Origin: Colwellia demingiae | GTDB lineage: Bacteria; Pseudomonadota; Gammaproteobacteria; Enterobacterales; Alteromonadaceae | Assembly: GCF_007954275.1 (NCBI RefSeq) | Contig: NZ_VOLT01000008.1 | Coordinates: 1-64,000 of the forward strand | Direction: 5' to 3' | DNA: 64,000 nucleotides | Part shown: in pieces, positions 44,717 to 53,384 of the stretch | Numbering within the stretch: position 1 is the stretch's first letter | How the letters are laid out: the number at the start of each line of letters is the position of its first letter | Made by a program: the position numbers and the translations under genes | Notes under the pieces: generated by a model | Database searches by the model: none | Told to the model about the DNA's origin: nothing | The model's input: only the letters and a program-made list of their open reading frames with translations

Positions 44717-45006
44717 TTGTTTTCCATAATGTAAAGTTGCAACAATTTGTTGGCGAATGTTATGCAGCAATAGATAGCCACTTTAGGGAAGAGTTCCTAC
44801 CTTTACACAATCTTTACTTTTCTTTATTTTAGGAATAGCAATATGAGGTATTCTCGCGCTTTATTGGTAATAAAGCCTTTTCAGCAACCTTTTTGTATAC
44901 GCACTATTTGCATAAAGATTATAATAGGGCCGAAATTTTCAAAGTCCTCTTTGTAGAGAGCGCAGAATAAGCGTTCTTATAAGGCTTTTATTCTTAAGGT
45001 GTAGCA

Positions 45007-46191
45007 GTGATCACAACAGACGTATTAATAATTGGTGCCGGCGCGGCAGGCTTAATGTGTGCAGCTCAAGCAGGCTACCGCGGTAAAAGCGTTGTTGTGG
45101 TTGATATGGGGAAAAAACCCGCTCGAAAAGTATTAATCAGTGGTGGCGGTCGTTGTAATTTCACCAATGAAAATACAAGCCCTGAAAATTATCTTTGTCA
45201 GAATCCACACTTTGCCAAATCGGCATTAAGTCGTTATAGCGCGCAAGATTTCATTGATTTAGTGGACCGTCATGGCTTGAAGTATCACCATAAATCACTA
45301 GGGCAATTATTTTGTGATGACAGTGCGCAAGATCTTGTTGATATATTGATGACCGAATGTGAGTGGGCAGGTGTTCAAGTTAACCTGCGCAGTGAAGTAT
45401 TGTCGGTCACCAAAATTGACGATGGTTATAGCGTAACAACGAATGAGACAAGCTACCAATGTAAATCCTTAGTTGTTGCTTCGGGTGGTTTAACCATGCC
45501 GAAACTAGGCGCTTCACCTATAGGTTATAAAATTGCTGAGCAATTTGATTTAAAGGTACTTGAAACGATTGCTGCATTAGTGCCTTTTACCTTGCACGAG
45601 CATGATAAAGAACGTTTTGATGGTCTGTCAGGCATCAGTTTGTTGACCGAAGTCACTAGCGAAAATGGCACAAGCTTTAAAGAAAATATTTTGTTTACCC
45701 ATCGGGGTTTATCAGGGCCAGCAATTTTACAAATATCTTCTTTTTGGCGCGCAGGGCAGGCGGTTACTATTAACTTATTGCCAGAACATAATCTTAGTGA
45801 AACCTTAAGTCAGTGGCAAAGTGAGCAAGGGCAAAAGTCGGTGAAAAATCTACTAGCGACCTTATTACCGAAACGCTTTGTTGAAGTTTTGGTTAAAGAT
45901 GGTGTTATTGCAGATAAACCAATCAAACAACTTAATCACCCTGAAATTACTGCACTAAGTGACTATTTACATGCGTGGCAGATTAAGCCAAATGGTACTG
46001 AAGGCTACCGAACAGCCGAAGTTACTTTAGGTGGTGTTGATACTGATGAGCTATCTTCAAAAACTTTTGAGAGTAAAAAACAGCAAGGGCTGTTCTTTAT
46101 TGGGGAAGTCATTGATGTAACAGGTTGGTTAGGCGGCTACAATTTCCAATTTTGCTGGGCTAGTGGATATGCTTGCGGCCAGGCGGTTTAA
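45007..46191 (+). CDS. HI0933/YhiN-family flavoprotein
   Basis: 394 residues of the HI0933/YhiN family of FAD-dependent proteins. The N-terminal dinucleotide motif DVLIIGAGAAGLMCAAQAG, the family block KKPARKVLISGGGRCNFTNE, and the C-terminal FFIGEVIDVTGWLGGYNFQF are complete. Physiological substrate unknown. The start codon is GTG with AAGGTGTAGC upstream. It forms a single-gene unit. Confidence 0.9.
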   Translation: MITTDVLIIGAGAAGLMCAAQAGYRGKSVVVVDMGKKPARKVLISGGGRCNFTNENTSPENYLCQNPHFAKSALSRYSAQDFIDLVDRHGLKYHHKSLGQLFCDDSAQDLVDILMTECEWAGVQVNLRSEVLSVTKIDDGYSVTTNETSYQCKSLVVASGGLTMPKLGASPIGYKIAEQFDLKVLETIAALVPFTLHEHDKERFDGLSGISLLTEVTSENGTSFKENILFTHRGLSGPAILQISSFWRAGQAVTINLLPEHNLSETLSQWQSEQGQKSVKNLLATLLPKRFVEVLVKDGVIADKPIKQLNHPEITALSDYLHAWQIKPNGTEGYRTAEVTLGGVDTDELSSKTFESKKQQGLFFIGEVIDVTGWLGGYNFQFCWASGYACGQAV

Positions 46192-46307
46192 TTTGGTTTT
46201 AGTAGATGAATTTATTGGAATATTTTTTCGTTAGTTAACGTTTGAAGATATTTTATAAAAAATTGTAAATAGGCAGATTTAGTCAACAAATTTTTAGGAG
46301 AAATAGT

Positions 46308-47156
46308 ATGAAAGTTATACACCTAAATCATCCAATCGATGATCAAGAAAGATCAGAGTTGCTATTTTCTGGCCATTTATTAGTTTATACCCAACGTGAA
46401 TCCATGATTGAACTGATTGAATTTACAAAAGCTTTATTAAAGGAACACTTGGGCGAATTAGATCCAACTCTTGCCCAGCATCAACTGAGTAAAGAATGTT
46501 TTTTAAAAGCGACCGGTGCTGCTCAGACCCAATTTCGTTGCAGTGATAAAGCACGACAGTTATTTTTTCGTGCACTCATTGAATGCGGTATAGACCCAAA
46601 GACTTGCTATTATGACCATTTCCCGTTGAGAGTTGTACCATTTGCAGAACAACACAAAGGGGCAGACCGTGCTGCGATTGGTCATCATAGAGATACTTGG
46701 GGTAGCAATATTAATTGCCAACAAAATTGGTGGGCCCCTATTTTTGATTTAACAACAGAACGTACTATTGCCATCTACCCAGATTACTGGGAAAAACCAC
46801 TCGCTAATACAACTGCAACGTGGTGTTTTGATACCTTGTTAGAAAAACGAAATGAAGCTCAAAGGGAGCGTAGTTTCAATTATCCCAGTGCCCCTTCACC
46901 GATAGAAAAAGTTAACGAGGACGGGGTATTAAAGTTGATAATCCAGCCAGGAGATGTATTAAATTTTGCTAGTGCACAGTTACATGCAAGTGTACCAAAC
47001 ACGTCTAGTTCGACACGCTTTAGTGTAGAAATGCGTACTATAAGCGTAGAAGATTTAAATACCAAGCGCCAAGCTCCCAATCTAGATAACGCAGGGGCAA
47101 TACCTATGTATTCATGGTTTAAAAATATTGAAACGAAAAAAGCGCTAGTCTACTAA
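46308..47156 (+). CDS. Putative 2-oxoglutarate/Fe(II)-dependent oxygenase
   Basis: 282 residues without close family recognition. The iron triad of a double-stranded beta-helix oxygenase seems present: His127-Arg-Asp129 in GHHRDTWGSN and distal His226 in SAQLHASVPN, with Arg237 (STRFSVEMRT) where 2-oxoglutarate is usually held. LIIQPGDVLNF before the distal His is typical of phytanoyl-CoA dioxygenase-like proteins. TAG-rich upstream spacing includes AGGAG seven bases before ATG. No neighbouring biosynthetic gene hints at a substrate; the gene could act on a small molecule or a protein. Confidence 0.6.
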   Translation: MKVIHLNHPIDDQERSELLFSGHLLVYTQRESMIELIEFTKALLKEHLGELDPTLAQHQLSKECFLKATGAAQTQFRCSDKARQLFFRALIECGIDPKTCYYDHFPLRVVPFAEQHKGADRAAIGHHRDTWGSNINCQQNWWAPIFDLTTERTIAIYPDYWEKPLANTTATWCFDTLLEKRNEAQRERSFNYPSAPSPIEKVNEDGVLKLIIQPGDVLNFASAQLHASVPNTSSSTRFSVEMRTISVEDLNTKRQAPNLDNAGAIPMYSWFKNIETKKALVY

Positions 47157-47199
47157 AAGCGCATATAGTGTAGGTTGCAAGATAGCTCCACTGATGTGG

Positions 47200-47805
47200 C
47201 TAAGAAAAAAAACTTAAAAAAGGCTTACCTTGAGTCGTCATCAACCAGCCTAGCGTTGCGGTATTAACAAATACAGTGAACCAAAATGCGATCCTAAACT
47301 CCTTCTTTTTAGATTTATGCCTAAGTATTTGTTGCGCAATGGCTGCGCCAGGCCATCCTCCAATTAAGGCTAACAGGTGTAAAGTGCTTTCTTGTGTACG
47401 CCATTCGCCTCGCTGTGCTTTTGACTTATCAAAGGCATAGGCGAGAAAAGTAATAATACTAACGCCTATGTAAATCAGTAATATTTTCTGGGGCAGGTAA
47501 CCAAGAAAAAAAGCAACAGCTACAAAAGTAATAAATATCAGGGATAGATAAATCGAGAATGTACTTATGTTTTTGGTTTGCTTGCTATGTGATTTTTCAC
47601 CAGAAAAAATAGCCTGATCTGCGCAATATCTACCTTGGTTGTCTTGTATTACTGAGAAGGTAATAACATCATTGATTTTGGGTATTCTATTTCGATTTTT
47701 TAAAGCCGTTTTGTGTATGAAAATAGCATCACCGCCGCCATTTGGCGTAATAAAGCCAAAGGCTTTGTCGACATTCCATTTAACGAACTTTCCTTTCAAA
47801 CGCAT
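47200..47805 (-). CDS. Cold-shock domain--DUF1294 membrane protein
   Basis: 201 residues. An N-terminal cold-shock OB fold (1-68) has KGKFVKWNVDKAFGFITPNG and DAIFIHKTAL, the two RNA-binding motifs. After a short linker come about four hydrophobic helices forming DUF1294 (AYAFDKSKAQRGEWRTQEST; LLALIGGWPGAAIAQQILRH). The fusion is known in many proteobacteria and its role is unknown; binding of RNA at the membrane is a natural guess. It lies 34 bp downstream of the LRR-kinase gene on the same strand. Confidence 0.9.
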   Translation of the reverse strand: MRLKGKFVKWNVDKAFGFITPNGGGDAIFIHKTALKNRNRIPKINDVITFSVIQDNQGRYCADQAIFSGEKSHSKQTKNISTFSIYLSLIFITFVAVAFFLGYLPQKILLIYIGVSIITFLAYAFDKSKAQRGEWRTQESTLHLLALIGGWPGAAIAQQILRHKSKKKEFRIAFWFTVFVNTATLGWLMTTQGKPFLSFFS

Positions 47806-47839
47806 ATTATCTTCCTTGATTTAGTGTGCAGTATTTATT

Positions 47840-49093
47840 TTATGAGATGAGACCTTTCAGCGCGATAAACACTGTACTTGTTCTATCTTGCTCAGCACAA
47901 ATACTCAGTAAGTCGTCGATAAAGTGGTTTAACGCTCTGTGCTCTATTTGTTGAACATTTTCCTGCTGTGCGGGGGTGAGCATTTGATAGCTAGTCGCAG
48001 CACCAAAATCGCCAAAAATGATATTACCTTGAGCATCAAATAAGGTGTTATGAGCGTATAAGTCACCGTGACATACCTGATTTTTATGTAAGTGCGCGAA
48101 CACATCTTGCATCTGGCTAATGATGTTACTAATAAGCGTAATGGGTAAACTGAAACCTTGCGGGAAGGTATCTCGAGTGCAGCTATTAAAGCAAGGAGGT
48201 AAACCAAGGTTTTGGTAATTTTCAGGGATCAGAGTCATGATTAACGCAAGGTAGTTTTCTTCATTCACTTGCGCTAATGATTCTACTAGATTTGAGTGAT
48301 AACCTACTTGTAAGCAAGCTTGTAATTCATCTTGCGGGTAACCATCACTGGTAATTTCACCTTTAAATACTTTTACTGCAATATCTTCAGGAAATTGTGA
48401 TTGTGGTGTATTCCAATGTGCCTTTGAAATAACACCCGAAGCGCCCTGACCTAATACATTTTCTAAGGTGTAGTTTGCTGATGAGAGTTCAGGAACGGAC
48501 TTAACTTTGGCGTTAGCTTCGCTGTTAACTGCTGTAAATGGGTTACCAGCAAAGGCAAACCAAGCCAAATTCGGCAGGTTCAATAATTGTTCAGGGCATT
48601 GTGTTAGTTTATTAGCAGAAATACGTACGAGTTCCAAATTATGGGCTTGCGCTAATGTTTGCGGTAAATGTGTTAACTGGTTCCCCGCCAATGCTAACTT
48701 TTGTAATCTCGGTCGCTCACCTAAACTATTTGGTAAAGTTTCAATTAAGTTATCCGTTAAAATCAACCAACGCAATTGAGTAGGTAATGAATGTTCCGCT
48801 ACTTGTTTTATTTGGTTCGATTTAAAGCCGACCATTTCAAGGTTTGGTAACTGTCCTAATACTTCGGGCAAGTGTTCAAATTTATTCTGTGAAGCGAAAA
48901 TAATTTTTAGTTTTGTCAGTTGTGCCAACTCATCAGGTAGTGATGATAAAGCATTATTAGATAAGTCTAGGATCTCTAAGCTGTCAGCTAGCGTTAAAAT
49001 TTCTAATGGGAATGTGCTTAGATTTTCAGATAATTTTAATTGGCTAATGCCGGCGAGTTCGCCAGAGCGAAGTTGAGAAAGCGTATGCAACAT
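47840..49093 (-). CDS. Leucine-rich-repeat protein kinase-like protein
   Basis: 417 residues from ATG 49093 (MLHTLSQLRS), with GGA seven bases upstream; a longer frame from 49135 lacks a ribosome-binding site. Residues about 16-186 hold seven or so leucine-rich repeats of the LxxLxLxxNxLxxLP type. Residues 205-417 form a kinase-like domain: glycine loop GQGASGV (215-221), Lys241 in AVKVF, catalytic HGDLYAHN (342-349) and GDFG (361-364). The usual HRD Arg is Gly, as in many small kinases. No signal peptide or membrane helix; a cytoplasmic kinase is likely. Substrates are unknown. Confidence 0.82.
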   Translation of the reverse strand: MLHTLSQLRSGELAGISQLKLSENLSTFPLEILTLADSLEILDLSNNALSSLPDELAQLTKLKIIFASQNKFEHLPEVLGQLPNLEMVGFKSNQIKQVAEHSLPTQLRWLILTDNLIETLPNSLGERPRLQKLALAGNQLTHLPQTLAQAHNLELVRISANKLTQCPEQLLNLPNLAWFAFAGNPFTAVNSEANAKVKSVPELSSANYTLENVLGQGASGVISKAHWNTPQSQFPEDIAVKVFKGEITSDGYPQDELQACLQVGYHSNLVESLAQVNEENYLALIMTLIPENYQNLGLPPCFNSCTRDTFPQGFSLPITLISNIISQMQDVFAHLHKNQVCHGDLYAHNTLFDAQGNIIFGDFGAATSYQMLTPAQQENVQQIEHRALNHFIDDLLSICAEQDRTSTVFIALKGLIS

Positions 49094-49226
49094 AAAGCGT
49101 CCGTAGATATGATTAAAAACGGCGCTAGTGTACAAGAAATTTTTCGTTAAAGCTTGGGCTATTGATCAATGTTTTTAATCAATTTACATGTGGAAATAGC
49201 TTCTTTTGACAATGAAATTAAGGATT

Positions 49227-49529
49227 TTACTTCTTTTGGTATTTAGGATGCAATCTCAAATAATCACACCAAACACTAAAATTAGTATGGTTGTAACGGA
49301 TATCTGTTGCGGTAAACCATCTTGAATATCCAATGGCTTGGAGACGAAACAATACTTTATTACCATCAATGGCAACATGACAAATTAAGTTTTCCATTGT
49401 GTCGTTGCTTACTTGAACTTGGGTAAAACCGTTGGCGTTACGTTGATGTTTCACTGTTATTTTGGGCATAGCTAATGCACTAACAGAAAATAATAATGCA
49501 GTGATTAAAGCGAATACTTTTATAACCAT
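49227..49529 (-). CDS. Small periplasmic protein, unknown function
   Basis: 100 residues with a signal peptide (1-20, ending ALA). The mature part of about 80 residues has two cysteines (LICHVAI and VWCDYL), likely a disulfide, and a basic C-terminus. No family is recognised. It is on the strand of the LRR-kinase gene but 134 bp before its start, and may be transcribed alone. Confidence 0.5.
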   Translation of the reverse strand: MVIKVFALITALLFSVSALAMPKITVKHQRNANGFTQVQVSNDTMENLICHVAIDGNKVLFRLQAIGYSRWFTATDIRYNHTNFSVWCDYLRLHPKYQKK

Positions 49530-49695
49530 CGTTGTATTTTTTGTATCATTTAGAAAATAATGTGAAGTTTAGCATTGAAAGCTAATTAAGTGTCTCCATA
49601 ACTTATAACAACGCAGTAATTTCATTCTAGTTATTGCAATTCAATAACAATATTAAAAAAGATGCTCCATAAAAGCATTTACAAGAGATAAAGTA

Positions 49696-50475
49696 ATGGC
49701 TAATTTCGTCCCTGTTAGAAAAGAACAACATCAAAATCTTAAACTTGCTAGCAAGCGCGATCTTGCACATGTTGCTGGTCAACACATTGTTTCATTAACC
49801 GCTGCTGAATATGCGCAAGCATCAGCAAGTTTTCCTGTAGTGTTGGTTAAAAACCCAGATTCACCACGTTACCGTAGTGTTGCTATGTTGGGTTTAGAAG
49901 CAGGCGAGAACTTATATTATAAAGATGATAAATGGAGTGCTTTATCATTACCACAAAGTGTTGGTATGGCACCATTTGCTTTAGGTCTAGATCCTGACAA
50001 AGAAAATACTCTAACAGCCTGTGTTGATATAGATAGTACTTTAGTTGCTGAAGATAAAGAGCTTGCATTATTTGAAGCAGACGGCAAAGAATCAGAGTTA
50101 TTAGCTAACGTACAAAATTCATTAGGTCGTTTATATGAAAATGAAAAAATGACTGAAAATTTTATTAAAGAACTTGAAGAAAATGATTTATTACAAGAGC
50201 TTGAATTAAATATTGATTTGAGTAATGGCGAAAAGAAAAAACTTACCGGTATCTTCACTGTTAACGAAGACAAAGTGAAAACATTAGCCGATGATAAAGT
50301 ACTAGATTTCCATAAACGTGGCTTATTTGTCCCAATTTATGCGATGTTAGGTTCTTTAGGTCAAATCAACCGTTTAGTTCAATTGCGTAACCTAACAAGT
50401 AACGCTCCAATTACCAGTATCCAAATCGCACCATTAGCTAAAGAAGAAGTACAAGAAGGCGTTGCAGAGAGTTAA
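49696..50475 (+). CDS. SapC-family protein
   Basis: 259 residues of the SapC family, named after a Campylobacter surface-array gene but common in marine proteobacteria beside TonB receptors and tryptophan halogenases. FVPVRKEQHQNLKL at the start, SFPVVLVKNPDSPRYRSVAM and MAPFALGLDPD are the family blocks. No signal peptide is present, so it is cytoplasmic. ATG follows AAGAGATAAAG. A hairpin terminator separates it from the coiled-coil gene. Function is unknown; a role in surface or nutrient uptake is only by association. Confidence 0.87.
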   Translation: MANFVPVRKEQHQNLKLASKRDLAHVAGQHIVSLTAAEYAQASASFPVVLVKNPDSPRYRSVAMLGLEAGENLYYKDDKWSALSLPQSVGMAPFALGLDPDKENTLTACVDIDSTLVAEDKELALFEADGKESELLANVQNSLGRLYENEKMTENFIKELEENDLLQELELNIDLSNGEKKKLTGIFTVNEDKVKTLADDKVLDFHKRGLFVPIYAMLGSLGQINRLVQLRNLTSNAPITSIQIAPLAKEEVQEGVAES

Positions 50476-50515
50476 TTTACCTGTCGTTTTGACCGTAAAA
50501 AATTATAAATAATAA

Positions 50516-50541
50516 TAAAAGGGGCTTTTGCCCCTTTTTTG
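50516..50541 (+). terminator. Terminator of the sapC-like gene
   Basis: AAAAGGGGC-TTTT-GCCCCTTTTTT: a 9-bp stem with a 4-nt loop and T run. Confidence 0.93.
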
Positions 50542-50637
50542 TTGCTTTTTTGTTAAAAAAAATTACTTTTCATATTCCTGTGATGATGTACCTGTGATAA
50601 TTTAGAAGCAGTAGCGATTTATAATAATGAGAATAAT

Positions 50638-52566
50638 ATGGTCGATAAAAGTACATTTTCTAAGGATGTTGAAGAACAAATCCAAAGTTTGGCTAGTGAC
50701 ATTTACATTCAAGTGGAAGATAAATTAACTCACTTGATAGCTTCTGCAGTTAAGACGGAAATGAGTAAAAATACTGATCAACAAAGCCAATATCTATCAG
50801 AGAAAGAACAATCATTACAAAAAAACTTTGCTGAAAAACAACAATCACAACTGAATGAAGTTACACAGCTTAAACACGCGTTAGCTGAGAAACAGGCAGA
50901 TGAAGCAACAAATAAGCAAAACTTCCAGGTAGAACTCACTCAAAACACTATTAATTACAGTGAGACCATAGAGTGCTTGGAAAAAGAAATTGTTAATTTA
51001 AAGCAGCAAGAAACACAACAACAAGATAAAAAGCAAAGCAGTAATAATAAGTTAGACGAAAAGCTACTGGAAACAGAACAAAATCTTAATGATAAAAATC
51101 AAGAGATTGACGGCTTAAATGGTCGGATTATGGTGTTAACTGAACAAGAGCAAAGTTTAACGACACAACTTACGGTAGCTAAAGAAAAAATTCATCTAAA
51201 CGAAAAGCAACAAAGCGAAGCGGTAACAGCTATTAAAAGCCAAGCTGAAGCGACAGCCAAACAACAAATTGATGCGTTAACTAAAAAATTACAACTAAAT
51301 GAAAAACAGCAGAGTGAAGCGGTTATAGCTATTAAAAGCCAAACTGAAGCGACAGCCAAACAACAAATTGATGTGTTAACTGAAAAATTACAGCTAAATG
51401 AAAAGCAGCAAAGCGAAGCGGTAATAACGATTAAAAGCCAAACTGAAGCGACAGCCAAGCAACAAATCGATGTGTTAACAGAAAAACTTCGGAAACTCGA
51501 AAATGATAGTGCTCGTATTCAAGCTGAAGCGCTGCAAAGTAGTGACAGTAAAGTCAAAGGCTTAGAACAGAAAATATCTCAGTTAGCAGAGCAAGCTCAA
51601 CAGGAACAGAGCGGCAAAGCTGAGTTACAACAGCAATTATCAGCACAACAAAAATCAATTGATACTGAGCAAGATAAAAACAAACAAGCAGAACAAAAAA
51701 GCCAAGACTTTCAAGCACAAATTATTAAGCTAACTGAACAGGCATTCATTGATAAACAGCGACTTCTTGATGAAATAAAGTCAATTAATGAGGGTGCGGA
51801 ACAAATTAAACAACAACACCTTGATGAGAAAAAAGCAATCAATGAAGGTGTAGAACAAATTAAACAACAACACCTTGATGAGAAAAAAGCAATTAATGAG
51901 GGTGCGGAACAAATTAAACAACAACACCTTGATGAGAAAAAAGCAATTAATGAGGGTGCGGAACAAATTAAACAACAACACCTTGATGAGAAAAAAGCAA
52001 TTAATGAGGGTGCGGAACAAGTAAAACAGCGACACCTTGATGAGATCAAAGCAATTAATGAGGGTGCGGAACAAGTAAAACAGCGACACCTTGACGAGAT
52101 CAAAGCAATTAATGAGGGTGTGGAACAAGTAAAACAGTTACATCTTGATGAAATAAAAATAATTAACGAGAATGCTGAACAAACGAAACAATTGCAAGCA
52201 ACCGCGCAGCAAAACATTATTGAATTAGAAAAAACTAACGAGCAACTTAGCAGTAAATTAGCAATTGAACAAAATGATATAAAATTATATCAGCAAGAAG
52301 TTACAGTGCTTAATGAGCAAGTGAAGGTTGCCCAAGAAGGGCAAGAAAATATCTTGCAACGCTTTAATAAGAATCGAGATAAACAAGAAACAGAAAATAA
52401 TAAAGTGCGAGAAACTATTAAATTCTTACGCGATGAGAATCATCAGTTAATCACTGATCACGGTGAGCAAAAGACTCAGTTTGACGATCAAACAAGTGAG
52501 TTGGAGCATAAGTTGACCGAATATCGATTGAAATTCGAGTATGCTCAGAAGCAATTAACCAGTTAG
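50638..52566 (+). CDS. Large coiled-coil protein with tandem repeats
   Basis: 642 residues, almost all Glu/Gln/Lys/Leu-rich heptads, so a long parallel or antiparallel coiled coil. No signal peptide or membrane helix is seen, and it is not a known SMC or MCP. A 33-residue unit (NEKQQSEAVIAIKSQTEATA core) occurs three times at residues 185-283. An 18-residue unit (LDEKKAINEGAEQIKQQH) occurs eight times at residues 377-520. The repeats are nearly identical at the DNA level, so copy number probably changes between strains. Its neighbours are SapC-like and DUF416 genes. Function unknown; a scaffold is likely. Confidence 0.7.
   Translation: MVDKSTFSKDVEEQIQSLASDIYIQVEDKLTHLIASAVKTEMSKNTDQQSQYLSEKEQSLQKNFAEKQQSQLNEVTQLKHALAEKQADEATNKQNFQVELTQNTINYSETIECLEKEIVNLKQQETQQQDKKQSSNNKLDEKLLETEQNLNDKNQEIDGLNGRIMVLTEQEQSLTTQLTVAKEKIHLNEKQQSEAVTAIKSQAEATAKQQIDALTKKLQLNEKQQSEAVIAIKSQTEATAKQQIDVLTEKLQLNEKQQSEAVITIKSQTEATAKQQIDVLTEKLRKLENDSARIQAEALQSSDSKVKGLEQKISQLAEQAQQEQSGKAELQQQLSAQQKSIDTEQDKNKQAEQKSQDFQAQIIKLTEQAFIDKQRLLDEIKSINEGAEQIKQQHLDEKKAINEGVEQIKQQHLDEKKAINEGAEQIKQQHLDEKKAINEGAEQIKQQHLDEKKAINEGAEQVKQRHLDEIKAINEGAEQVKQRHLDEIKAINEGVEQVKQLHLDEIKIINENAEQTKQLQATAQQNIIELEKTNEQLSSKLAIEQNDIKLYQQEVTVLNEQVKVAQEGQENILQRFNKNRDKQETENNKVRETIKFLRDENHQLITDHGEQKTQFDDQTSELEHKLTEYRLKFEYAQKQLTS
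51190..51486 (+). repeat. Three 99-bp tandem repeats inside the coiled-coil gene
   Basis: Units start at 51190, 51289 and 51388 (33 codons each). They share AACGAAAAGCAACAAAG-type and GCGACAGCCAAACAACAAAT-type blocks with few substitutions. Confidence 0.85.
51766..52197 (+). repeat. Eight 54-bp tandem repeats inside the coiled-coil gene
   Basis: Units begin every 54 bp from 51766 to 52144, each coding 18 residues (LDE-K-AINEG-EQ-KQ-H). Units 2 to 5 are nearly identical in DNA (CTTGATGAGAAAAAAGCAAT); units 1 and 8 are the most diverged, as expected for an array that grows in its middle. Confidence 0.92.
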
Positions 52567-52673
52567 TTGTTTCGATATCTATACAATACAGCCATGATAA
52601 AACCAAGCTTATTCGCATTTTGAATAGGCTTGGGTATAATCCAGTTAATTATCTCAACTGAGTATATATCTAA

Positions 52674-53309
52674 GTGGCTATTCATCTCCCTTTTGCCAAG
52701 TTAAGTCATTGGCATCAAATTGCTTTCTCTGCAGCGTTACTTGAACGTATGTTACCTAATTATCAAATGTTTAGTGAAGCCGCTGACTTTGGTAATGCTA
52801 AAGTATTACGCAATCAACTCGATATTATTTGGCAATGGCTTGATAACAGTAATACGGTAAAAATTAATAGCGATGCCCAATTACTCAAATTAGAAGCTGA
52901 AACCCCTGACCCAGAAGCGTTTGATTCTTTTGGTGTATTTCCTGCTCTTGATGCGTGTATGGCATTTTCGGCTTTGTGGCAATTAATGCAAGTTAAGCCA
53001 TCGAAGAAACAAAAAACAGCAGAAATTGATATTGACGATATCCAAAGCATCAGTCGTCTATCTCATAATAGTGTCAGTTATTATGTCGAGCTGCTTTTAC
53101 TTGAAGAAGTTGAAGAGTCCGCCGATGAAGAACTTACGATCACTGCCGAGCAAATGGATGAACATCCACTCATGCAATGGGAAAAGGACACGCAAAATGA
53201 GCTGTTCGATTTTCTAAAGTTTGCCGCCGCCGATAAACGTACGTGTAAACTAGCTAAGCAGATGAGCTTATCTGAAGGTTTATCTAATTTAGGCATTGAG
53301 ATCGTTTAA
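52674..53309 (+). CDS. DUF416 (YjaG) family protein
   Basis: 211 residues of the DUF416/YjaG family: LPFAKLSHWHQIAFSAALLE, ERMLPNYQMF, LDIIWQWL and PDPEAFDSFGVFPALDACMA are family hallmarks. It is helical and cytoplasmic with unknown role. The start is GTG with a weak ribosome-binding site. It begins 108 bp after the coiled-coil gene, so a separate promoter is possible. The C-terminal 30 residues contain several basic residues. Confidence 0.88.
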   Translation: MAIHLPFAKLSHWHQIAFSAALLERMLPNYQMFSEAADFGNAKVLRNQLDIIWQWLDNSNTVKINSDAQLLKLEAETPDPEAFDSFGVFPALDACMAFSALWQLMQVKPSKKQKTAEIDIDDIQSISRLSHNSVSYYVELLLLEEVEESADEELTITAEQMDEHPLMQWEKDTQNELFDFLKFAAADKRTCKLAKQMSLSEGLSNLGIEIV

Positions 53310-53384
53310 TGGTTAACTGTGGCCGTGTAAAAGCAATGCTAAGTCATAGACTCAAATAATAAGAATCTAATACAGGAAACCCAT

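Noticed and set aside
51711..52217. Long minus-strand frames across the tandem repeats (Cys/Ser/Phe-rich)
   Set aside because: They are antisense to the coiled-coil gene; the repeats and codon bias leave the opposite frames open. The translation is low-complexity with no start signal.
50638..52566. Chemoreceptor or SMC-type ATPase suggested by the coiled coil
   Set aside because: No Walker motifs, membrane helix, HAMP or signalling-hairpin sequence is present.
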